Shown piece by piece: positions 1 through 7,294 of a stretch of DNA of 64,000 nt. The notes under the pieces were generated by a model. The model did not search any database. It was given only the letters and a program-made list of their open reading frames with translations, and was not told the origin of the DNA. How positions within the stretch are numbered: the stretch's first letter is position 1; each line of letters starts with the position of its first letter. The translations under genes were made by a program, and so were the position numbers. Origin of the DNA: Mycolicibacterium sp. P1-18 (lineage in GTDB: Bacteria; Actinomycetota; Actinomycetes; Mycobacteriales; Mycobacteriaceae). The DNA is taken from the NCBI RefSeq assembly GCF_008329535.1, contig NZ_NPKR01000002.1:124001-188000 (forward strand). The letters are read 5' to 3'.

Positions 1-477
1 GGCATCGACTGCATCGAGCACGGCACCGGCATCACCGACGACGTCATCGCCCTGATGCTCGAGCATGGCACCGCTCTGGTGCCCACGCTGATCAACATCG
101 AGAACTTTCCCGGCATCGCCGACGCCGCGGCGAAGTACCCGACCTACGCCAAGCACATGCGCGACCTGTATGCCTCCTGCTCGGCGCGGGTGGCTGCCGC
201 GCACGACGCCGGGGTGCCGATCTTCGCGGGGACCGACGCCGGAGGCACGGTCGCCCACGGGCGCATCGCCGACGAGGTCGCCGCGTTGGCAACCGTCGGG
301 ATGAGTCCGACGGACGCCCTCGGGGCGGCGTGCTGGGATGCCCGAGCCTGGCTGGGCAGACCCGCACTGGAGCACGGCGCGTCGGCCGACCTGGTCGGCT
401 ACGCCGAGGACCCCCGATCGCCCGGGGTGCTGGACCACCCGGCGACGGTGATGCTGCGCGGCCGGGTCTACCGCTAG
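1..477 (+). CDS. Amidohydrolase family protein, 5'-truncated by the window edge
   Basis: The frame is open from base 1, so only the C-terminal 158 codons are present. The visible part has an early His in an IEHGTG context, a central VPIFAGTDAGG segment and a MSPTDALGAACWDARAWLG segment. This is the layout of the C-terminal half of the metal-dependent amidohydrolase barrel (imidazolonepropionase/prolidase-like group), where the His and the Asp of GTDAG are metal or catalytic ligands. The closing segment, with its ASADLV motif, is the beta-sandwich return typical of the family. The substrate cannot be told from this fragment. Its stop overlaps the convergent diflavin reductase gene by 4 bases. 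Confidence 0.8.
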   Translation, partial: GIDCIEHGTGITDDVIALMLEHGTALVPTLINIENFPGIADAAAKYPTYAKHMRDLYASCSARVAAAHDAGVPIFAGTDAGGTVAHGRIADEVAALATVGMSPTDALGAACWDARAWLGRPALEHGASADLVGYAEDPRSPGVLDHPATVMLRGRVYR

Positions 478-2012
478 TACACGTCCCGGACGTAGCGGTG
501 GGTCTTGACGAGGTCGTTGACGTAGGCGTGTGCCGCCTCGGCATCCATTCCGCCGCAACGGGACACGATGTCGCGCAGCGTCGTGTCCACGTCGCGCGCC
601 ATCCGCTTCTCGTCACCGCACACGTACACGTGGGCCCCGTCCTGCAGCCAGCCGAACAGCTCCGCCGAGTTCTCCCACATGCGTTGCTGCACGTACTGCT
701 TCGGTCCGTCGACGCGGTCGCGGGAGAACGCGAGGTCGAGTCTGGTCAGCGTGCCCGACGCCACGAAGTCCTCCAGTTCGTCGCCGTAGAGGAAGTAGGT
801 GGCGCGGCGGCGGTCCCCGAAGAACAGCCACGACCGTCCGGTGGCGGCGGTGGCCCGGCGCTCCTGGAGGAACGCGCGGAACGGCGCAATGCCGGTGCCC
901 GGACCGATCATGACGACGGGGACGTCGGCCGCCGGAAGCCGGAAGGTGTGATTGGGGCGCAGGTGCACCCGCAGTACGTCGCCGCGTTCGGCGAGGAACG
1001 TCGAGGCCACCCCGCCGTGGCGGCGACCCTGGGAGTCGTAGCGCAGGGTGGCAACCGTCAGGTGCACGTGGTCGGGGTGCACCAGCGGGCTCGACGCGAT
1101 GGAGTAGTCGCGAGACTGCAACGGCCGCAGGGTGTCCAGGAATTCGTCGAGCGCGAGATCGGCGAGTCCGAGCAGGTCCAGGACGTCGCTGCCGTCGTCG
1201 GGCCAGTCTGCCCCGACCAGCGATTGCAGGGTTCGCGACGGGGTGCGAATCTCGAAGCGCTCGGAGAGCAGCACTCCGAGCGGCTCGTCGTGGTCGGCAA
1301 CGGCGTGATCGCCGTCGACACCGAAGTGCGCCAGGATCGCGTCGACGAGCGCCGGATCGTTGGTCGCGTGCACGGCGACGGAATCGCCCGCGCAGTAAGC
1401 GAAGTCATGACCGGTGAGGTCGACTTCGTAGTGGCGGACCTCGCGATCGGATTCCGGTGCGGTCAGCAGCCGATTCGCGGACAACCGTGCCTCGACGGGG
1501 AGGTGCCGGTCACGGGGCGTCGCGACGGGCTCCGTCGGCGTCACCGGGGTGCGGCTGGTCTGCAACAGCTTGACGACGTCGGTGGTCCACGCCCCGGCGG
1601 GTTGCTCGTAGGCTCCGTCGACGTCGACGCGGTCGGTCAGTCGCGTGGCGCCGAGCGCCTCGAGTCGCTCGTCGAGCAATTTGCCTGCGTTGCAGAAGAA
1701 TTCGTAGGACACGTCGCCGAGGGCCAGCACCGCGAAGCTCAGGTGCTCGAGCCGCGGCGCGTCCGCGGCGCTCAGCGCCTCCCAGAACAGCGCGGCGTCG
1801 TCGGGAAATTCGCCGTCGCCGAACGTCGAGCAGACCACCACGAAGTGGGTCGCGGACTGCAAGTCGGCGACGTCGACCTGGTTGAGTTCGACGGCTTCGG
1901 TCTGCACGCCGGCGGCCGTGACGGCCTCGGCGAACGACATGGCGGCGTCCTCGGCGTTCCCCATGTCGGTGCCGAAGGCAACGAGCAGCGAAAAGGCTTG
2001 GTGGCCGGTCAC
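474..2012 (-). CDS. CysJ-like NADPH diflavin reductase (sulfite reductase flavoprotein family)
   Basis: This 512-residue flavoprotein should pass electrons from NADPH through FAD to FMN and on to a partner protein in the cytoplasm. The order is an N-terminal flavodoxin domain (about 8-150, phosphate loop GTDMGNAE, CSTFGDGEFP flavin loop), a linker, an FAD-binding domain with RDYSIASSP near 297, and an NADPH domain with GPGTGIAPFRAF near 370 and HVYVCGDE near 465. It ends in an aromatic residue, as family members do. The GTG start is preceded by AGGGAG at 5 bases. No haemoprotein partner such as CysI is adjacent, so the acceptor is unknown. It could be a sulfite reductase, a P450, or a ferric or nitro reductase partner. 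Confidence 0.85.
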   Translation of the reverse strand: MTGHQAFSLLVAFGTDMGNAEDAAMSFAEAVTAAGVQTEAVELNQVDVADLQSATHFVVVCSTFGDGEFPDDAALFWEALSAADAPRLEHLSFAVLALGDVSYEFFCNAGKLLDERLEALGATRLTDRVDVDGAYEQPAGAWTTDVVKLLQTSRTPVTPTEPVATPRDRHLPVEARLSANRLLTAPESDREVRHYEVDLTGHDFAYCAGDSVAVHATNDPALVDAILAHFGVDGDHAVADHDEPLGVLLSERFEIRTPSRTLQSLVGADWPDDGSDVLDLLGLADLALDEFLDTLRPLQSRDYSIASSPLVHPDHVHLTVATLRYDSQGRRHGGVASTFLAERGDVLRVHLRPNHTFRLPAADVPVVMIGPGTGIAPFRAFLQERRATAATGRSWLFFGDRRRATYFLYGDELEDFVASGTLTRLDLAFSRDRVDGPKQYVQQRMWENSAELFGWLQDGAHVYVCGDEKRMARDVDTTLRDIVSRCGGMDAEAAHAYVNDLVKTHRYVRDVY

Positions 2013-2055
2013 GTTGGCTCCCTGGTCATGGCGCGGACGGGCCGCGCGGATGAGA

Positions 2056-2074
2056 TTAGGGTGACCTTAGTTGA
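2056..2074 (-). promoter_or_regulatory. Weak iron-box-like (IdeR/DtxR) inverted repeat upstream of the diflavin reductase
   Basis: Read on the minus strand, this 19-mer matches the mycobacterial IdeR consensus TTAGGTTAGGCTAACCTAA at about 12 of 19 positions. The right-hand half is good (CCCTAA) and the left half poor. It lies about 45 bases upstream of the GTG start, a sensible place for an operator. The match is marginal and could be chance. Confidence 0.25.
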
Positions 2075-2107
2075 CGGTGGGCGGCGGTGGGGGGCTCCCT
2101 CTTCGCC

Positions 2108-2932
2108 TCAGGCCGGCTGGCCGAAGCCCCAGTCGAAGAGACTGACGGCCTGTCCGTACAGATCGCCGGATCCGTACATCAGCACCACCAGCAGGCGACG
2201 TCCGTTGCGTCGGGCGGCGGTGACGAGCGTCTTGCGTGCGAGGTCCGTGTAGCCCGTCTTGCCTGCGAAGTCGCCCGGGTAGCGCGTCAGCAGTTCGTTC
2301 TGCGCCGTCAGTGTCTTGCCGGGGAAGGCCGCGGTGTGGGACTGGAAGATCTGGGCGATCAACGGATACGTCAAGGCCTTGCGATAGATCAGCGCCAAAT
2401 CGTAGGGGGTGGTGAGGGTTTCCCACCCGGGGCCGTCGAGTCCGGACGGTGACGACGCGCGCGTGCTCTTCGCTCCGAGCGCGCGAGCCTTGGCGTTCAT
2501 CGCGGCCACGGCCGCCCGCTGTCCGCCCAGCATGTCGGCGAGCATGTTCGCCGCGTCGTTCCCCGACACCATGAGCAGGCCTGCAAGCAGTTGGGTGGTG
2601 GTGTAGGCCTGACCCGGCACCAACCCCACACACGAACACTCCACCTTGGTGTGGCTCTGGTTGGCCCGGGCGAAGGAGTTCGGGTTGAGGTGGTCCAGCA
2701 CCACCATGGCCAACAGCGGCTTGATGGTGCTCGCGGGCGCCCGTGGAACGCCGGGGTCCCGGCTGCCGAGCACCTGTCCGCTGTCGAGGTCGGCGACGAG
2801 CCAGGCCTGAGCCGGACCGTTGGGCGGGGCCACGACGGCGCCCGCGGGGGCACCGTCCGGAAGCGCTGAGGCGACTGGCGCCGTCACCACCGTCACCATG
2901 GCGAGGACCGTCGCCGCGAACAGTCTCCGCAC
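2108..2932 (-). CDS. D-alanyl-D-alanine carboxypeptidase, DacB2/Rv2911-like (copy 1)
   Basis: A secreted low-molecular-weight penicillin-binding protein (peptidase family S11) that trims the terminal D-Ala from peptidoglycan stem peptides outside the membrane. The 274-residue product has an N-terminal signal peptide ending around ASA at 21-23. It carries the three active-site motifs in order: STIK (S68 nucleophile, K71), SGN (123-125) and KTG (225-227). It ends at FDWGF without a C-terminal amphipathic anchor, as in the short mycobacterial DacB proteins. The gene order next to a SnoaL-like gene and rpsP matches M. tuberculosis Rv2911. A clear paralogue lies at 4462-5349, with an HNH gene between the two. 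Confidence 0.93.
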   Translation of the reverse strand: MRRLFAATVLAMVTVVTAPVASALPDGAPAGAVVAPPNGPAQAWLVADLDSGQVLGSRDPGVPRAPASTIKPLLAMVVLDHLNPNSFARANQSHTKVECSCVGLVPGQAYTTTQLLAGLLMVSGNDAANMLADMLGGQRAAVAAMNAKARALGAKSTRASSPSGLDGPGWETLTTPYDLALIYRKALTYPLIAQIFQSHTAAFPGKTLTAQNELLTRYPGDFAGKTGYTDLARKTLVTAARRNGRRLLVVLMYGSGDLYGQAVSLFDWGFGQPA

Positions 2933-2968
2933 ATGGCGAGCGTATGGACCGCAGGTCTCCGTCGGGTA

Positions 2969-4420
2969 TCAGAACGGCGGTGGTTCCGGCTCCTTGGGGA
3001 AGGTGTCGTCGTAGACGAGGTCGTCGTCGGCCACGTACGGCGGCGCGGCACGCGCCATCCGTTGACGGTGATTGCGGTGTCGTTCCGCGGTGACGGCGGC
3101 AGAGCGGTCGCGGGCGCGGGTGCGGCGGCGTCGAGGCATCATCATCGTCCGGTCTCCGCATCGCGACTCGTCGGGCCTGACGACGTCGATTGCTCCGGTC
3201 GGTGCGCACAGCGACGGGAAGAGCAGTGCGCTGCCCGGGTGGGTGACGTACCGACTCCCATTTGGGGCCGTCCAGATCAACGTTCCATCGGGCAGTTGCT
3301 CGTCCCGCCACCCCCAAAACGTCTTGAGCAAGTGATGGGTGCGGCATTTGCACGACAAGTTCGAAGCATGCGTCGGGCCTCCGGCGCCATGCGGCACGAC
3401 GTGGTCGAGGTCGCACGCGGCGGCTGGTACCGCACAGCCGGGAAAGCGGCACGTCAGGTCACGCAGCCTGACGAATTCGGCCAGCGCTCGCGACGGCACG
3501 TATCCCGGCTCGGCGGACGCATCCCGTGGATGCACCAGTGGTCGTATCCGGGCCGAGCGAGCCAGCTCGGCGATCACCTCCGCCGGGATCAGGCCGTCGA
3601 ACCCGACGAGCACTCCGGGAAGTGCCCCGGTACCGGCGACGGTGGGCGCCTCCGCCACGACGTGGATGACTACCGGACTGGCGGCTCGGCCGCCGGCCGG
3701 GCAGTCCTTGGACCCGCACTGGCATCCCAATCGATCCGCGCCCGCGGCCATCGCGCCGAAGGAGTCGGCGCGGCGCTGGGCAACCGTCCTCGGGTCGTCG
3801 TCGCACACGGTGGCAGCCAAAGCCGTCAGCCGCTCGGCCACGGCGTGCCCGTCCGATCCGTAGACGGTCGCATGAATTTCTGCCAGCCCGTTGTCGACGT
3901 CTCCAACGAATACTTCGCGGTCGGCGATCCGATCCCGTCGTCGCCGGACCGCGTCGGCGTCGACTCGCGCAACGATCCGGTCGATACGGGCGGACAGCTG
4001 GCCGCGGCTCGCCGATCCCCACCGCGGTACGGCGGAGGCCAGCTCCCGGTCCACCTCGGCGAGGATCTCGTCATCCTGGATCAGCCCCGTTCTGAACACG
4101 CAGGCGCGAAAGGTGTCCTCGTCGATGTCCCCGGCGATCAGCGCTCGCCCCAGCATCGGAAGCTGTTCGCGCAACGCGCGGGCGTAACGCAAGTGACTGG
4201 CTGCCAACCCCTGGCTGATCGACAGCGCAGCGGCGACCTCGGCCGTCACGGCTGTCTCGGCGTCTACGGCCCAGTCCGCGGATTCCTCGGATTGGGATCG
4301 GCGCAGTGCGAACAACTCGCCGATCGCCGCGAGGCGTTCCCCGGCCGCGCATGCCTCGGCCCGCGCCGCGGAACACACCCGCTGCAGCAGTGCGAAGGGT
4401 AGACGTTCATCATCGAACAT
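2969..4420 (-). CDS. DUF222/HNH endonuclease family protein (13E12-like), SOS-box gene 1
   Basis: This 483-residue protein has a helical DUF222 N-terminal domain. A C-terminal HNH nuclease motif includes CRFPGC, then CDLDH (catalytic His), a GGPTHASNL loop and RTHHLLK at about 330-365. The tail is basic (PRRRRTRARDR) and then acidic-proline. The family is multiplied in mycobacteria (REP13E12), and its DNA role is unproven. A longer open frame runs upstream to 5392. I chose the ATG at 4420 because the product then begins MFD like the second copy at 61582, and because a perfect LexA box overlaps this ATG in the same register in both genes. Expression should be DNA-damage inducible. Confidence 0.88.
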   Translation of the reverse strand: MFDDERLPFALLQRVCSAARAEACAAGERLAAIGELFALRRSQSEESADWAVDAETAVTAEVAAALSISQGLAASHLRYARALREQLPMLGRALIAGDIDEDTFRACVFRTGLIQDDEILAEVDRELASAVPRWGSASRGQLSARIDRIVARVDADAVRRRRDRIADREVFVGDVDNGLAEIHATVYGSDGHAVAERLTALAATVCDDDPRTVAQRRADSFGAMAAGADRLGCQCGSKDCPAGGRAASPVVIHVVAEAPTVAGTGALPGVLVGFDGLIPAEVIAELARSARIRPLVHPRDASAEPGYVPSRALAEFVRLRDLTCRFPGCAVPAAACDLDHVVPHGAGGPTHASNLSCKCRTHHLLKTFWGWRDEQLPDGTLIWTAPNGSRYVTHPGSALLFPSLCAPTGAIDVVRPDESRCGDRTMMMPRRRRTRARDRSAAVTAERHRNHRQRMARAAPPYVADDDLVYDDTFPKEPEPPPF

Positions 4421-4428
4421 GTGTTCGA
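4413..4428 (-). promoter_or_regulatory. LexA/SOS box overlapping the HNH gene start codon
   Basis: The 16-mer TCGAACATGTGTTCGA (plus strand) is an exact match to the mycobacterial SOS box TCGAAC-N4-GTTCGA. The start codon of the HNH gene (4420-4418, minus strand) falls inside it, using the last two spacer bases and the first base of the second arm. A repressor bound here would block transcription initiation close to or at the start codon, which suggests a leaderless or very short-leader mRNA. Confidence 0.85.
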
Positions 4429-4461
4429 TTATGCCATCGGGGTCCGACAAACCTCGGCGGC

Positions 4462-5349
4462 CTACAGCGTGCCGACCCCCGCCGACCCGTCCTGCGCGAA
4501 GCCCCAATCGAGGAGGCCGGAGGCCTGATCCCAGTACGTCGGCCCACCCTCGACGACGAGCCCGTACATCATCGCGACCACCAGCCGCCGACCGTTGCGC
4601 TCGGCAGCGCCGACGAAGGTCTTGCGGGCGGGATCGGTGAACCCGGTCTTGCCGCCGAGCATGCCCGGGTAGCGGCCCAGCAGCTCGTCCTGGTTGTACA
4701 GCGTCACGGGTCCGTCGGCGCCGGGGAACGTGGCGGTGGGCGAGGACGTGATCGCGGTGAACACCGGGTTCTGCAAAGCGGCGCGGAAGACGACGGCCAG
4801 GTCGTGCGGCGTCGTGTAGCCGTCGATGCCGGGGCCGTCCAGACCGGACGGCGACCCCGCGCGGGTGCCGGTGGCGCCCAGTTGCAGCGCCTTGGCGTTC
4901 ATCTTGGCCACCGCGACGTCGGTGCCGCCGAGCATATGGGCCAGGGTGTTGGCGGCGTCGTTCCCCGAGACCAGCAGCAGCCCGTCGAGCAGCTCCTGGG
5001 TGGTGTAGACGTGGCCGGCCGTCACGCCGACGCAGTTGCATTCGGCCGTGGCGTCGGCCGGGGTGGCGATTACCGTGGCGTCCAGGGGTAGCTCGTCGAG
5101 CACGACGAGCGCCAGCAACACCTTGATCGTGCTGGCGGGTGGGTGCGTGACGTACTGGTCGCGCCCGGCCAGGATCTGGCCGGAGTCGAGGTCGGCGACG
5201 ATCCACGCCGGCGCGGGTCCGGCCGGAATCTGGACCGCCCCGGCGGGGGCGACGTTCACGTCGGCCGACGCCATGGGAGTGAACAGCACCGTTGACGTGG
5301 GGAGAAGCGCCGCGATGGAGATCGCCAGAGCACCGAGGAGCCGAGCCAT
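4462..5349 (-). CDS. D-alanyl-D-alanine carboxypeptidase, DacB2-like (copy 2)
   Basis: Second S11-family carboxypeptidase, 295 residues from the ATG at 5349. I prefer this start to the open frame reaching 5448 because it places the signal peptide (hydrophobic 5-27, cleavage near ASA-D30) at the N-terminus. Active-site motifs are STIK (73-76), SGN (128-130) and KTG (234-236). It shares with copy 1 the ADLDSGQ segment, the CVG cysteine region, the GSPSGLDGPG-type loop and the closing DWGF, so the two are paralogues from an old duplication. It is transcribed divergently from the NAGGN operon. Its role is peptidoglycan stem-peptide trimming outside the membrane. Confidence 0.92.
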   Translation of the reverse strand: MARLLGALAISIAALLPTSTVLFTPMASADVNVAPAGAVQIPAGPAPAWIVADLDSGQILAGRDQYVTHPPASTIKVLLALVVLDELPLDATVIATPADATAECNCVGVTAGHVYTTQELLDGLLLVSGNDAANTLAHMLGGTDVAVAKMNAKALQLGATGTRAGSPSGLDGPGIDGYTTPHDLAVVFRAALQNPVFTAITSSPTATFPGADGPVTLYNQDELLGRYPGMLGGKTGFTDPARKTFVGAAERNGRRLVVAMMYGLVVEGGPTYWDQASGLLDWGFAQDGSAGVGTL

Positions 5350-5396
5350 GGTCGCCCAGCCTACGGTCCGGCGCAGGGGTGAGCCACGCCACGGCC

Positions 5397-5423
5397 GGTT
5401 TGACGTAGCCACAATCCGGCTAC
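5397..5423 (+). promoter_or_regulatory. Candidate promoter with inverted repeat ahead of the NAGGN operon
   Basis: GGTTT at 5397-5401 is followed after 16 bases by GGCTAC (5418-5423). This resembles a mycobacterial SigF promoter (GGTTT-N15-17-GGGTA) in spacing, with an imperfect -10. TTGACG (5400-5405) could alternatively serve as a -35. A perfect 6-bp inverted repeat, GTAGCC-N7-GGCTAC, spans 5405-5423 and could be an operator. The site is about 58 bases upstream of the inferred ATT start. The promoter class is a guess. Confidence 0.35.
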
Positions 5424-5480
5424 ACCTGGGGCGCTCGAATACCCCCACGTGCCCGTTGACACACCGAGGAGTCGATCACC

Positions 5481-7292
5481 ATTTGTGGCATTGCCGGCGA
5501 AATCGCTCACGGCCGCGCGGCCAATCTCGCAGCCATCGGCGCGATGACGGACTGCATGGTGCCGCGTGGTCCCGACGGCGGCGGGGCCTGGTCCAGCGCG
5601 GGAGTGGCGTTCGGCCATCGCCGCCTGGCGATCATCGACTTGTCCACCACCGGTCACCAGCCCATGCACGATCCGGAACTGGGTCTGACGGTCGCGTTCA
5701 ACGGCTGCGTCTACAACTACCCCGAACTCCGGCGCGAACTCCTGGGCAAGGGTTACCGCTTCTTCTCCCACAGCGACACCGAGGTCATCCTCAAGGGTTA
5801 TCGCGAGTGGGGTGAGCGCGTCGTCGACCACCTCAAGGGAATGTTCGCCTTCGCCGTGGCCGAGACGAATACCGGACGCGTCGTGATCGCCCGCGACCGG
5901 CTCGGCGTCAAACCGCTGTACTGGTGCGAGGTCGACGAGGGCGGCGGCACGGGCGCCCTCCGCTTCGCGTCGTCGCTGCCGGCGCTGGTGGCCGCCGGCG
6001 GGGTGGACACCGACCTGGATCCGGTTGCGCTGAACCACTACCTGAGCTTCCACTCGGTCGTACCCGCGCCGAGGACCATCCTCAAGGGCGTCCGCAAGCT
6101 CGAGCCGGGCACGATCATGCGCATCGAGCCCGACGGCTCGCGGTCGACGCACACCTACTGGGAGCCGGTGTTCGAGCGGTCCGCCGAACGCGCCAACTGG
6201 TCGGAGACCGATTGGCAGGACGCCACCCTCGGGTCCCTTCGCACGGCGGTGGAACGCCGCCTCGTCGCCGACGTCCCGGTGGGCTGCCTGCTGTCCGGCG
6301 GCCTGGACTCCAGCCTGATCGTCGGGCTGCTGGCCGAGGCGGGTCAGCACGGGTTGGCCACCTTCTCGATCGGTTTCGAGGCCGCGGGCGGCGAGGAGGG
6401 CGACGAGTTCAAGTACTCCGACGTCATCGCCCGGCACTACGGCACCGACCACCACCAGATCCGCATCGACACCGCCCGCATGCTGCCCGCCCTGACCGAC
6501 ACCATCGGCGCCATGAGCGAGCCGATGATGAGCCACGACTGCGTCGCGTTCTACCTGCTGTCCCAGGAGGTCAGCAAGCACGTCAAGGTCGTGCAGTCCG
6601 GACAGGGCGCCGACGAGATCTTCGCGGGCTACCACTGGTACCCGCCGATGGCGCACGCCGCGGACGACGACGTCGACGGCGCGCTCGGGCGCTACCGCAC
6701 GGCATTCTTCGACCGCGACCACGCCGGCCTCGACACGCTGCTGGCTCCCGCGTGGCGCCTCGACGCCGACGTCGCCGGCGACTTCGTCCGCGAGCACTTC
6801 GCCCACCCGGGCGCGGCCACCGCGACCGACCGGGCGCTGCGGCTGGACACCACGGTGATGCTCGTCGACGACCCGGTCAAGCGCGTCGACAACATGACGA
6901 TGGCGTGGGGGCTGGAGGGCCGCGTGCCGTTCCTCGACCACGAGCTCGTCGAGCTCGCCGCGACCTGCCCGCCGGAGCTCAAGACCGCCTACGACGGCAA
7001 GGGCGTCCTGAAGGAGGCTGCCCGCAAGGTCATCCCGCACGAGGTCATCGACCGGCCGAAGGGTTACTTCCCGGTGCCCGCGCTCAAGCACCTCCAGGGC
7101 CCGTACCTCGACCTGGTGAAGGACGCGTTGCACGGCTCCGCCGCCCGTGACCGTGGGCTCTTCGCGCCCGCCGCGGTCGACGACCTGCTCGCCGATCCCA
7201 ACGGGAATCTGACGCCGTTGCGCGGGAATCCCTTGTGGCAGATCGGCTTGCTGGAGCTGTGGCTGGCCCGCCACGTCGACGGGGTCAAGTGA
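5481..7292 (+). CDS. asnO: N-acetylglutaminylglutamine amidotransferase (AsnB family), ATT start
   Basis: Class II glutamine amidotransferase/asparagine synthetase homologue, 603 residues. It should convert the alpha-carboxylate of N-acetylglutaminylglutamine to the amide, the last step of NAGGN synthesis. The N-terminal glutaminase domain needs Cys as residue 2. In this frame that Cys (CGIAGE) is encoded at 5484, and the codon before it is ATT. No ATG, GTG or TTG lies between the in-frame stop at 5457 and an internal ATG at 5544 that would delete the nucleophile. GAGGAG (5466-5471) sits 9 bases upstream as a good ribosome site. The ATP-pyrophosphatase motif SGGLDSS is near residue 271. The PRGPDGGGAW segment is as in asparagine synthetases. 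It is followed 2 bases later by the ngg gene. Confidence 0.9.
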   Translation: MCGIAGEIAHGRAANLAAIGAMTDCMVPRGPDGGGAWSSAGVAFGHRRLAIIDLSTTGHQPMHDPELGLTVAFNGCVYNYPELRRELLGKGYRFFSHSDTEVILKGYREWGERVVDHLKGMFAFAVAETNTGRVVIARDRLGVKPLYWCEVDEGGGTGALRFASSLPALVAAGGVDTDLDPVALNHYLSFHSVVPAPRTILKGVRKLEPGTIMRIEPDGSRSTHTYWEPVFERSAERANWSETDWQDATLGSLRTAVERRLVADVPVGCLLSGGLDSSLIVGLLAEAGQHGLATFSIGFEAAGGEEGDEFKYSDVIARHYGTDHHQIRIDTARMLPALTDTIGAMSEPMMSHDCVAFYLLSQEVSKHVKVVQSGQGADEIFAGYHWYPPMAHAADDDVDGALGRYRTAFFDRDHAGLDTLLAPAWRLDADVAGDFVREHFAHPGAATATDRALRLDTTVMLVDDPVKRVDNMTMAWGLEGRVPFLDHELVELAATCPPELKTAYDGKGVLKEAARKVIPHEVIDRPKGYFPVPALKHLQGPYLDLVKDALHGSAARDRGLFAPAAVDDLLADPNGNLTPLRGNPLWQIGLLELWLARHVDGVK

Positions 7293-7294
7293 CC

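Noticed and set aside
330..2252. 640-codon plus-strand frame opposite the diflavin reductase
   Set aside because: Shadow frame: the minus-strand reading shows all flavodoxin, FAD and NADPH motifs, while this one has none and is Arg/Gly/Val-rich.
2969..5392. 807-codon version of HNH gene 1
   Set aside because: The extra N-terminal part is the antisense-like shift of the carboxypeptidase gene; the SOS-box register and the MFD start support 4420.
5361..7274. 637-codon minus-strand frame opposite asnO
   Set aside because: Antisense shadow with no recognisable motif; the amidotransferase motifs are on the plus strand.
5544..7292. asnO starting at the internal ATG 5544
   Set aside because: It would remove the catalytic Cys2 and the first beta strand of the glutaminase domain, and no ribosome site precedes it.
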